NCBI GenBank assembly: GCA_017456685.1
Contig: JAFTIV010000186.1
Location: 1 to 19,524 of the forward strand
Length of the DNA: 19,524 bases
Direction: 5' to 3'
From: Clostridia bacterium
Lineage (GTDB): Bacteria; Bacillota; Clostridia; Oscillospirales; CAG-272
The first letter of the stretch is position 1. The number at the start of each line of letters is the position of its first letter. Shown here piece by piece: positions 6,850 to 14,700 of the stretch. The notes under the pieces are model-generated. The model saw only the letters and a program-made list of their open reading frames with translations, was not told the origin of the DNA and ran no database searches. The position numbers and the translations under genes are program-made.

Positions 6850-7824
6850 ATGATAAGAATAGGTATTTACGGATATGGCAACCTCGGCAGAGGAATTGAG
6901 AGTGCCATTTCTCAAAATAGTGATATGGAGCTTGTTGCGGTTTTCACTCGTCGTGACCCTGCGAGCTTAAAAATAAACAGCGACGCAAGGGTTATGAGTG
7001 CAAGCGATGCTCTTTCTATGGTTGGCAAAATTGATGTTATGATTATTTGCGGTGGAAGCGCAACAGATTTGCCTATACAAACTCCAGAGCTCGCAAGGCA
7101 TTTTAATGTAATTGATAGCTTTGATACACACGCTAAAATTCCCGAGCATTTTGACAATGTTGATGCAAGCGCCAAGGCGGGCTCCCACACAGCGATGATT
7201 TCAGTCGGCTGGGACCCAGGCATGTTCTCGCTCAACAGAATGTATGCAGGCGCAATTCTTCCCGAGGGCAAGGACTACACCTTCTGGGGCAAGGGCGTAT
7301 CTCAGGGTCACTCCGATGCAATCCGCAGAATTGACGGAGTTGCCGATGCTAAGCAATACACAATTCCTGTTGACGAGGCGCTTACAAGCGTTCGCTCAGG
7401 CTCAAATCCTGAGCTCACAACAAGGCAGAAGCACACAAGAGAATGCTTTGTTGTGGCAAAGGAGGGGGCTGACCTTGCAAGAATTGAAAACGAAATCAAG
7501 ACAATGCCGAACTACTTCGCCGACTACGACACAACCGTTCACTTCATCTCAAAGGACGAGCTTGACAAAAACCACTCTGGAATTCCTCACGGTGGCTTTG
7601 TAATTCGTAGCGGTGTCACCGGAAACGGCAACAAGCATATAATTGAGTACAGCTTAAAGCTTGATTCCAACCCCGAGTTTACAGCCTCGGTTATTGTTGC
7701 ATATGCGCGCGCTGTTGCTCGCTTGGCAAGCGAGGGCTCATTTGGCTGTAAAACTGTTTTCGATATTGCGCCAGCATATCTTTCACCAAAAAGTAGCGCT
7801 CAGCTAAGAAAAGAGCTTCTATAA
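6850..7824 (+). CDS. ddh: meso-Diaminopimelate D-dehydrogenase
   Basis: This 324-residue enzyme performs NADPH-dependent reductive amination of tetrahydrodipicolinate to meso-2,6-diaminopimelate, the one-step route to lysine and to the peptidoglycan cross-linker. The N-terminal Rossmann motif is IGIYGYGNLGRG (4-15), followed by FTRRDP (32-37), whose arginines suit the NADPH 2'-phosphate. Substrate-site residues known from the Corynebacterium enzyme have counterparts here: Asp92 in FDTH, Asp122 in GWDPGMFSL, Trp146 in FWGKGVSQGHSDA, Thr171 in YTIPVDEAL, Arg197 in KHTREC and His247 in SGIPHGGF. The length is that of the family (about 320-326). AAGAGG precedes the ATG. It appears monocistronic, with its own promoter and a terminator directly after it. 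It implies a meso-DAP-type cell wall. Confidence 0.96.
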   Translation: MIRIGIYGYGNLGRGIESAISQNSDMELVAVFTRRDPASLKINSDARVMSASDALSMVGKIDVMIICGGSATDLPIQTPELARHFNVIDSFDTHAKIPEHFDNVDASAKAGSHTAMISVGWDPGMFSLNRMYAGAILPEGKDYTFWGKGVSQGHSDAIRRIDGVADAKQYTIPVDEALTSVRSGSNPELTTRQKHTRECFVVAKEGADLARIENEIKTMPNYFADYDTTVHFISKDELDKNHSGIPHGGFVIRSGVTGNGNKHIIEYSLKLDSNPEFTASVIVAYARAVARLASEGSFGCKTVFDIAPAYLSPKSSAQLRKELL

Positions 7825-7826
7825 AG

Positions 7827-7857
7827 GAAAAGCCATCGCAATGATGGCTTTTCTTTT
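7827..7857 (+). terminator. Intrinsic terminator of ddh
   Basis: An 11-bp stem, GAAAAGCCATC (7827-7837) with GATGGCTTTTC (7843-7853), closes a GCAAT loop and is followed by TTTT. It begins two bases after the ddh stop codon. Confidence 0.9.
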
Positions 7858-7918
7858 ATGACAAAATTCGACCCTTGTGAATAGTATAGTAGCAGTAGCT
7901 GCTTGCGAGGTGAAAATT

Positions 7919-8698
7919 TTGAGCTTTGAAATTATTCGTGGAATTTTAATTCCCTTTATGGGCACATGCCTTGGTGCGTGCTGTGTCTTTTTTATGCGAC
8001 GAGGAATTAGCGAGGGGGCAACGCGTGCACTAAATGGCTTTGCAGGTGGAGTTATGGTGGCAGCATCGGTCTGGAGCCTTTTAATTCCATCTATGGGTGC
8101 ATCGTCGCATCTTGGCACGCTTGCATTCATTCCTGCGGTTGTCGGGCTGTTTTTGGGTGTTTTATTTCTTTTACTGCTTGACAAAACAATTCCGCATACT
8201 CACATAAACAACCAAAGCGAGGGACCGCGCTCTAAAATGGGCAAGCGCGCGCTTATGTTTCTTGCTATAACGCTTCACAATGTGCCAGAGGGCATCGCAA
8301 TTGGTGTTGTTTATGCATCACTTGTGTCGGGGAGTGTCGATATTTCGCTTGCCGAGGCGCTCGCGCTCAGCGTTGGAATTGGAATACAAAACTTCCCAGA
8401 GGGGGCTATAATCTCTATGCCTCTTTGCGAGGACGCAGGAAAAGGGCGCGCGTTTATTTACGGTGTGCTTTCAGGCATTGTAGAGCCGATTGCAACTCTT
8501 TTGACAATTCTTATGGCAGAGCTTTTATTACCCGTTTTTCCGTATCTTCTAAGCTTTGCCGCAGGAGCGATGCTATTTGTGGTGGTTGAGGAGCTAATCC
8601 CAGAGATGACAAATGGCGACCACAAGGCGGACATTGGAACTAGAATGTTTACCCTTGGCTTTGCAATTATGATGTCGCTTGATGTAGCGCTCGGCTAA
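7919..8698 (+). CDS. ZIP family divalent metal transporter (GufA-like)
   Basis: This membrane protein of about 259 residues should import Zn2+ or a related divalent metal. The ZIP signatures are LHNVPEGIAIG in TM4 and IQNFPEGAIIS in TM5, which supply the binuclear metal site. The short loop after TM3 has HTH ligands. About eight membrane segments are present, starting with ILIPFMGTCLGACCVFFM and ending with a VEELIPE helix, as in the GufA subgroup. I prefer TTG at 7919 as start because GAGGTG (7907-7912) lies six bases upstream and the protein then begins at the usual family position. An in-frame GTG at 7877 would add 14 residues but has no ribosome site, and a GTG at 7910 lies inside the likely one. 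It follows the ddh terminator, so it probably has its own weak promoter; a terminator follows it. No metal-regulator box is visible. Confidence 0.92.
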   Translation: MSFEIIRGILIPFMGTCLGACCVFFMRRGISEGATRALNGFAGGVMVAASVWSLLIPSMGASSHLGTLAFIPAVVGLFLGVLFLLLLDKTIPHTHINNQSEGPRSKMGKRALMFLAITLHNVPEGIAIGVVYASLVSGSVDISLAEALALSVGIGIQNFPEGAIISMPLCEDAGKGRAFIYGVLSGIVEPIATLLTILMAELLLPVFPYLLSFAAGAMLFVVVEELIPEMTNGDHKADIGTRMFTLGFAIMMSLDVALG

Positions 8699-8704
8699 AA
8701 AAGC

Positions 8705-8734
8705 AACACCCTGTGTCAAAGCAGGGTGTTTTTT
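8705..8734. terminator. Bidirectional terminator between ZIP and hydrolase genes
   Basis: A 9-bp stem, AACACCCTG (8705-8713) with CAGGGTGTT (8722-8730), is followed by a T-run on the plus strand and by TGCTTTTTT on the minus strand. It can end both converging transcripts. Confidence 0.9.
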
Positions 8735-8754
8735 GTATAATTAAGGTCTTGTAG

Positions 8755-9492
8755 TTAGTATAAAACAAATTCATAAATATATTGCGCGGTTGTGAGCAAT
8801 TGCTCCTCGCGCGTGATTTGAGCTACTCCGTCACCATCCTGCTCGCCATATGCGCCAAAGTATGCGTGATTTCCGCCCTCAATTATGTGCTCCTTAAGAC
8901 CATTTGGCAGATTTTCTCTGTTTTTTTCATATTTTTCCATATTCAATACCCCGTCGCACGAGCCATAAATCGAGATAACCTCAAGCCCTGTGTCGCTAAG
9001 GTCTGTTGTTGAATAAGAGGCGAGAAGAATTACGCCCTTTATCTTATCGCTGTTTTTAGAGGCGTATGTAGATGCCATAGAGCCACCGAGAGAGTGTCCA
9101 CCAACATACCAGCTATCAAGCTCGGGAAGCTCCTCTAAGAGCTTATCTGCCTTATTTGGGCTAAAGACCGCAAGGTTTGCTGGCATTTTCGCGATAACGC
9201 AAGCTATTCCGCGCTCATAAAGCAGTGACATAAGAGGAAGATAGGCTCGGTTTTCAACCTTTCCGCCCGGGTAAAATATGATACCCGTTGTCGCTCCCTC
9301 GGGCACAAGAAGCAGACTTCCATCGCCAAGCCTTTCTGGTGTATGCTCCGGCAAATATGCCAAAAGCGCGTCCTCGTCAGCCCTGTAAAAATCATTCAAA
9401 TAGAATACGCAGGCGAGCAAAAGCGCAAGAAGCACCGCGCATATTACGCACCCGATAATTATTCTCTTTCTTTTGCTTCTAATCTTGTCCAT
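8755..9492 (-). CDS. Membrane-anchored alpha/beta hydrolase
   Basis: This 245-residue protein has a basic N-terminus (KIRSKRKR) and one membrane segment (about 11-32), so the hydrolase domain should face outwards. The fold is an Abhydrolase_5-type alpha/beta hydrolase. The oxyanion strand is IIFYPGGKVENRAYLPL (71-87). The nucleophile is Ser134 in GGHSLGGS, the acid is Asp180 in YGSCDGV and the base is His209 in GGNHAYFG. The triad is complete, so it is probably active on an ester or peptide, but the substrate is unknown. The ATG lies inside the end of the HAD phosphatase gene (14-nt overlap), with GGGGGA upstream, so the two are translationally coupled. Transcription ends at the bidirectional stem 8705-8730. 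Confidence 0.88.
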   Translation of the reverse strand: MDKIRSKRKRIIIGCVICAVLLALLLACVFYLNDFYRADEDALLAYLPEHTPERLGDGSLLLVPEGATTGIIFYPGGKVENRAYLPLMSLLYERGIACVIAKMPANLAVFSPNKADKLLEELPELDSWYVGGHSLGGSMASTYASKNSDKIKGVILLASYSTTDLSDTGLEVISIYGSCDGVLNMEKYEKNRENLPNGLKEHIIEGGNHAYFGAYGEQDGDGVAQITREEQLLTTAQYIYEFVLY

Positions 9493-10303
9493 AAATCCCC
9501 CGTTTGAGTAAAAACCGTGCTACTCCGTCGTTTTCGTTGCTATCAATTATGCCACTTGCTCCCGCCTTTAGTGCTTCGCTTGCGTTTTCAACGGCATAAA
9601 GCTCGTGTGCCACCTCAAGCATCGAAAGGTCATTTTCCCCATCGCCAAAGCAGACGATTTTGTCACAATCGAGCATTTTTGCAAGCTCTTTTATCGCGTT
9701 TGCCTTTGTCGCACCCTGTGGCATTATTTCAAGCCACCAGTCGCCAGTATATGCGTCCTTGTAAAGCACGCACGAGCACTCCGTTCTAAAGCGCTCATAA
9801 AGTGGGAAAAGTGCTTCTCTTTCGTCTATGCAGGTTATGTGAAACAGCTCACCCTGTGTGAGCATTTCTTTTTTTGTTGGATTGCATCTTGAGTCGCTTG
9901 GGTGGTCGTCGAGAAACGCCCTTATCCCTCTTGTTACGCATTTTTCGTCATAGGAAAAATGCTCCTTGCCATCAAAGAAGGAATAAACAAGAGGCGAAAT
10001 CCCAGCCTCCTGCACCAAGGCAAGCGCCCGCTCTGCCGTTTTCTTCTCGAATGAGCAGGTATAAATAACCTCACCGCTTGGTGTCGCCATAAAGGTTCCA
10101 TTATAAAGAATTATAGGGATTTTAGGACACAGCCCTCGGCTAACCTCGCTTGCTGTGTAAAACGAGCGCGCTGTAGCATAGGTAAAGAGCATTCCCTTTT
10201 CAATAAGCGCATTTATGGCGCTCAGGCTAAATGGTGATATTGTCTTGTCGCCTCTCAAGAGCGTGCCATCAAGGTCGCTCACATAAAGCACTCGCTCGCT
10301 CAT
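9479..10303 (-). CDS. Cof-type HAD hydrolase (class IIB sugar/nucleotide phosphatase)
   Basis: This 274-residue cytoplasmic phosphatase belongs to the HAD superfamily, Cof/YbiV group. Motif I is SDLDGTLL with nucleophile Asp10 and acid/base Asp12. Motif II is the Thr in TYATARS (41-47). Motif III is Lys200 in GATKANAI. Motif IV is GDGENDLSML with Asp221 and Asp225, the Mg2+ ligands. The large C2B cap lies between motifs II and III (about 80-190). Such enzymes remove phosphate from sugar phosphates, pyridoxal phosphate or FMN; the substrate cannot be assigned here. AGGAGG precedes the ATG. It is the first gene of a two-gene unit with the overlapping alpha/beta hydrolase and has a clear promoter. 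Confidence 0.94.
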   Translation of the reverse strand: MSERVLYVSDLDGTLLRGDKTISPFSLSAINALIEKGMLFTYATARSFYTASEVSRGLCPKIPIILYNGTFMATPSGEVIYTCSFEKKTAERALALVQEAGISPLVYSFFDGKEHFSYDEKCVTRGIRAFLDDHPSDSRCNPTKKEMLTQGELFHITCIDEREALFPLYERFRTECSCVLYKDAYTGDWWLEIMPQGATKANAIKELAKMLDCDKIVCFGDGENDLSMLEVAHELYAVENASEALKAGASGIIDSNENDGVARFLLKRGIYGQD

Positions 10304-10333
10304 TTTAATCCCTCCTGTTGCTTTAATACTTAT

Positions 10334-10362
10334 ATTATAGCTTACTTACACAGGTAATTCAA
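10334..10362 (-). promoter_or_regulatory. Promoter of the HAD phosphatase-hydrolase pair
   Basis: On the minus strand TTGAAT (10362-10357) and TATAAT (10339-10334) are 17 bp apart, a close match to the sigma-A consensus. The leader is about 25 nt. Confidence 0.82.
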
Positions 10363-10373
10363 GACGCTTTTAT

Positions 10374-10410
10374 AAAAAAGCATATCGCACAGAGCTTGCT
10401 GTGCGATATG
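10374..10410 (-). terminator. Intrinsic terminator of rtcB
   Basis: A perfect 12-bp stem (10381-10392 with 10399-10410) closes a 6-nt loop and is followed on the minus strand by CTTTTTT. It lies directly after the rtcB stop codon and upstream of the HAD gene promoter, so it separates the two units. Confidence 0.94.
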
Positions 10411-10416
10411 TGTGTC

Positions 10417-11595
10417 TTATTTGTGCTTCAAGTTGTAAATAGGCTGTCTGATTTTTTCGATTTCGACAGTATCGCCGATTAGGGAGATTATCTCCTCCAT
10501 TGGCTTATATGCCATTGGGGACTCGTCAATTGTTGCTGGGCAAACGCTTGTTGTATATATGCCCTCCATTGATTTTCTGTACTCGTCCTCAGTAAAGAGC
10601 TCCTTTGCGCGAGCACGAGATACAAGCCTACCTGCACCGTGAGGGGCTGAGCTGTTCCAGTCCTCATTGCCCTTTCCTATGGCGATAATACAGCCATCGC
10701 GCATATTCATAGGAATTATAACGCGCTGACCCCTGTGTGCAGGAATTGCACCCTTACGCACTATTTTATCATCATCTATAAAGTTGTGCATTGTTTCAAA
10801 GCTTTCAGCCTTATAGACCCCGAGAAAGTGCATAATATCCTCGGCAATTTTTGCTCTGTTTCTAACTGCGAACTCCTGACAAATGCGCATATCGTGCAAA
10901 TATGCCTCGCACTCCGCACCCTCAAAATAGCAAAGCTGAGGTGGAGATTTTGTCCTATCTGCATATTTTTCTGCAACAGCCAAAAGAGCCTCGTCAAGCG
11001 CCTCGGGCTTGCCCTGTGCCATAAGCTCGCTACGCACGCGCTCGCGCTCGTTATCTGCCGAATGCTTGCAAGCCTCAATCGCCCTTCTTTGATAAATATT
11101 AGCCACCTGCAAGCCCACATTACGCGACCCTGTGTGAATAACGAGATACACATTGCCCTCGTCGTCCTTATCAAGCTCTATAAAGTGGTTTCCACCGCCA
11201 AGCGTGCCAAGAGAGCGAAATGCCCTGTCCTGATCCTCAAGCTCATCGAAGCAATAAAGCTCCTTTATAAGCTCTACGCCTGCATATTTTTCTCTTACAT
11301 TTGTGCCCGCAGGAATATATTTTCGAATAAACTCATCAAGCGCGCGAAGGTCAGGCTCTATTTTGCCAAGGCATACTGTGAGCATGCCACAGCCGATATC
11401 AACGCCTATTACATTTGGAATCACCTTGTCGCCAAGCGTTGCCGTAAAGCCAACGACACAGCCCCTACCGATATGTGCATCGGGCATTATTCTAACGACA
11501 GAGTTTGCAAATGGTGGCGTCTCAAGCAATGTATAAACCTGATTTACCGCATTTGGGGCTATATTATCTGTAAAAATCTTAAGATTGTAGCTCAT
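10417..11595 (-). CDS. rtcB: RtcB family RNA ligase
   Basis: This 392-residue enzyme is a GTP- and Mn2+-dependent RNA ligase that joins 2',3'-cyclic phosphate or 3'-phosphate ends to 5'-OH ends. The metal ligands and active-site blocks are complete: Asp66 and Cys69 in GVDIGCGM, His137 in LGGGNHFIEL, His154 in VIHTGSRNVG and His270 in ETMHNFID. His319 in SAPHGAGRLVSR is the residue expected to be guanylylated. The early MPDAHIGRG motif is also intact. I choose the ATG at 11595 because GGGAG lies eight bases upstream; the in-frame ATG 18 nt earlier overlaps that ribosome site. No archease, RtcA or RtcR is in the window. It is 132 bp downstream of the Clp-FtsH fusion gene on the same strand, so it may receive readthrough, and a perfect palindrome (11621-11636) lies in its leader. 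The cellular role in clostridia (RNA repair after cleavage) is inferred. Confidence 0.95.
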   Translation of the reverse strand: MSYNLKIFTDNIAPNAVNQVYTLLETPPFANSVVRIMPDAHIGRGCVVGFTATLGDKVIPNVIGVDIGCGMLTVCLGKIEPDLRALDEFIRKYIPAGTNVREKYAGVELIKELYCFDELEDQDRAFRSLGTLGGGNHFIELDKDDEGNVYLVIHTGSRNVGLQVANIYQRRAIEACKHSADNERERVRSELMAQGKPEALDEALLAVAEKYADRTKSPPQLCYFEGAECEAYLHDMRICQEFAVRNRAKIAEDIMHFLGVYKAESFETMHNFIDDDKIVRKGAIPAHRGQRVIIPMNMRDGCIIAIGKGNEDWNSSAPHGAGRLVSRARAKELFTEDEYRKSMEGIYTTSVCPATIDESPMAYKPMEEIISLIGDTVEIEKIRQPIYNLKHK

Positions 11596-11620
11596 TATGC
11601 TCACTCCCTTCAAATTATGT

Positions 11621-11636
11621 AGCTTGATTTCAAGCT
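11621..11636. promoter_or_regulatory. Perfect palindrome upstream of rtcB
   Basis: AGCTTGA and TCAAGCT flank two bases, giving perfect 7-bp arms. It lies about 25 bp before the rtcB start and next to a possible -10 (TATAAC on the minus strand, 11642-11637), although I find no matching -35. It could be an operator or a small leader hairpin. Confidence 0.45.
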
Positions 11637-11701
11637 GTTATAAATATACGCCATTTTGTGCGCCCACATGTCCCAAGGCGTGCGACATTTTTAAGCAAGG
11701 G

Positions 11702-11722
11702 GGGCGAGCAAAATGCCCGCCC
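11702..11722 (-). terminator. Weak hairpin after the Clp-FtsH fusion gene
   Basis: On the minus strand GGGCGGGC and GCTCGCCC pair (one G-U) around an ATTTT loop, starting five bases after the stop codon of the fusion gene. No proper T-run follows, so termination is likely to be partial and readthrough into rtcB is possible. Confidence 0.4.
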
Positions 11723-11727
11723 TGTGT

Positions 11728-14700
11728 TTATTTTACAGCATATTTTTCAAGAATTTCGTTTATCTGGCTTGCCTTTAGATAGTTCGTTTCAAGAAGCACC
11801 TTGACAAGCTCGTCAACGGCAACTCTATTTTTTGCGATTTGCTCCTTAGCAATAGCTAACTGCTCGCTTAGAATTTGGTTAATTCTGCGTCTTACAATTG
11901 ATTGATATTCGGCATCCTTGTCAAGATAGTCGGCAGAGATAAGTCCTACCTCCTCGTCCATTCCGTAGTGACAAATCATAGCCTGAGCAAGTCTTGTAGC
12001 ATTTTTAAGGTCGCTTGATGCTCCTGTTGAAACACCGTCCTCATCGCCATAGTAAACAAGCTCCGCACCTCTACCGCCGAGAGAGCATCTTATGCTTTCA
12101 AGAAGCTCGCGCCTTGTGTAGCCACTTTTCTCCTCCTCGTTGCGTTGCATATAGCCACCGTGGTCGCCTCTTGAGACGATTGTAACATACGCAGGTGTGT
12201 TTCCACTTAACCAATAAATAAGGGTGTGACCCGCCTCGTGACGCGCGGTTTTTTCAAGGTCCTTAGTTGACCAAAGCCTCTTTTCACCGCCATTGAAGGT
12301 TTCAAATGCCTCCTCAAAGTCCTTATCACCGATTGTGGCATTGCCCTTGATTGCATTTCTTAGAGCGAACTCAATAACGGATTCAAGGTCTGCAAGGCTC
12401 ATTCCAGAGGAACGAGTAGCAATATTCTCTATCTCATCATCTGTAAGCGTGATGATAGGATACTTTGGAAGCTTTAGGCGTAGATACTTTTCTCTCTCCT
12501 CCTTGTTAGGAAGGTCAACAAGAATTTTTCTGTCAAAGCGACGAAGAAGCGCGGGGTCAAGGCTTACGCCCTTCTTTGGGTCTATGTTAAAGTTTGTAGC
12601 GGCTAAAATGAACACAGGCTTAGAGGTGTCTGTATTAAAGCCGTCCATCTCTGTAAGGAACGCGGTAAGGGTCGATGACTCTGCATTTGTTGTGCTTGTG
12701 TTTGCGTTTCTGTCCTTAGCGATAGCATCTATCTCGTCGATAAAGACAACCGCAGGCGCATACTTGCGCGCGGAAGCAAAGAGCGCATGAACGGTCTCTG
12801 GTCCCTCTCCTACAAATCTCTTTAGGAAGGAGTTGCCATCAACAGGCATAAAGGTAACATCGCTCTCGCCTGCCATAGCCTTTGCAAGAAGGGTTTTACC
12901 TGTGCCTGGAGGACCGTAAAGGAGAATTCCACGAGGTGCGCGTGCTCCCTTCTTCATAAAGGAAACAGGGTCCTTTAGATAATTCACAAAATATCTAAGC
13001 TCATCCTTAGCATCCTCAGCACCAATAACATCATCAAAGCGAACCTTTGGCTTAACTCCACCATCGAGAATTTGCTTTGAATCTCCTGTATCGGGAGCAA
13101 GCGAAAGGGTGAAGCCAAAGAGGCGAATTTCGGCTCTCTTGCCGTCCTTAGACACGGATTGCGAGGTCTTGAAGGACATAACCTTGTTCTCGCTTGCGAG
13201 CTTGAGCATATTGCTCTGTCTGTATGCGTCCTCGCAAAGCTCCTTAATAGCCAAGTCGAGTCCGTTTTTCTTCCTTGTGCGTACTGTCAAAACATCTCTT
13301 ACACCAAGCTTAGAGAATGAGAAGAGCTCCTCTGCGCTTATATCTCCCTCTCGCTTTTGAATTATGTAGGTTGGCATTGGATGCTTTTCAATAGCATATT
13401 CAAGGAACTCCTGACCAACGGAGTCAATGTCCTCGGCATTGAGAAGCTTAATTCTCTCATCCCTCATCTTACAGCGAACATCGCAAACAATTGCAGTAAT
13501 GCGGTTTTCAAAGAGAATTTTCTTGGCATCGTCAATTGTGTCAGCGATATGAAGCTTAACGCTTCTTACCTTTGCGCAAATCTCCTCAGCAAGCTTGCCG
13601 GTCGCGAACACAAGCACCTCGTTCTCTCTGCTGTTTTCAAACATCGACTTGATTTTCTCGTCGTCTGGAATATCTGCCTTTATTGTGATTTTCTCAAGCA
13701 GGTCAAGCCTTGCGGGCTCAACAAGCCTAAAGAGCTCATAAAGCTCATCGTGGAAGAAGCCATTTGCCCTACCCTTTATAGCGCGGGCATCAGCCTTTCC
13801 GCCCTCAGCCATCATTATAGCGGCAGGAACTCTCTTATCAAGAGCAATGGGCTTTTTGATGGTATTATTGAAGGCATCTATGTTCTTGGCGAGCTCATTT
13901 CTTGCAATATCAACAAGCGCGCTTGCGCCAAGATGGTTAAACATTACGACATTACCAGAGGCAAAGCGCGAGCAAATAGGCTCTGGGAAGAGCTGATTTC
14001 CGCTTGGTCCCTTGTCGGCTGCGAGTGCCTTCATAATCTGCTTTCTTGGAAGCGCTGAGAGGTTTGCAATTGAAAGGTCGTTATACAAATTCTTTCCTGC
14101 GTTTGTGGTAAGAATTATAATGGCATCGGCAAAGGAAACCTCCTCGTCAGTGTAGTTATCTCTTAATCTACCTGCATCAAGCATTTGAAGGAAGAGGTGA
14201 ATTACATTTATATGCGCCTTCTCAACCTCGTCAAACAAGAGCACGCATTTTGGATTTTCTGCAACGAAGCTTGTTACATTACCCGCCTTAGCGCCCTTAT
14301 AAACCTTGTCAGAGCCACAGAACTCAAGATTTGCTTCCTTTTCCGAGTATTCACTCATATCAAATCTTGCAAACGGAAGCTTAAGAAGCCTTGCAACCGT
14401 TTCCGAAAGGAAGGTTTTTCCTGTACCTGGAGGGCCTGCGAAGAGGAAGGTTGCCTTTGGCTTATTTGGGTCCTTCTTTATTCTGTGTGCAAGCTGTGCG
14501 TGAAAGTAGCCTGTTATAAATACATTTATTGCGTGGTCCTGACCGAATACATGCTCAAGAAGCGATGCCTTGAGCTCCTTAGCCTCGGTAACAAGTCCTG
14601 ACAGTCCCTGCTCCTTTTCAGGCTCGTCCTCATCCTTCTGTTCGTCCTCGTCATCCTCGTCGAAGAAGAGGTCAAAAAGGTCGTCATTCTCGCCCTCCTT

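Noticed and set aside
11593..11613. Upstream ATG of rtcB at 11613
   Set aside because: It overlaps the GGGAG ribosome site that serves the ATG at 11595, and the shorter protein starts with the usual family N-terminus.
10735..11622. 295-residue open frame on the plus strand
   Set aside because: It is antisense to rtcB, whose motifs are all intact. The translation is Cys/Ile/Lys-rich without domains or a plausible start signal.
11641..11700. Possible promoter (TATATT with TTGGGA) for rtcB
   Set aside because: The spacing is about 22 bp, too long for sigma-A, and no better -35 fits.
13357..14058. 233-residue open frame on the plus strand
   Set aside because: It is antisense to the Clp-FtsH fusion gene, has no ribosome site and contains no recognisable motif.
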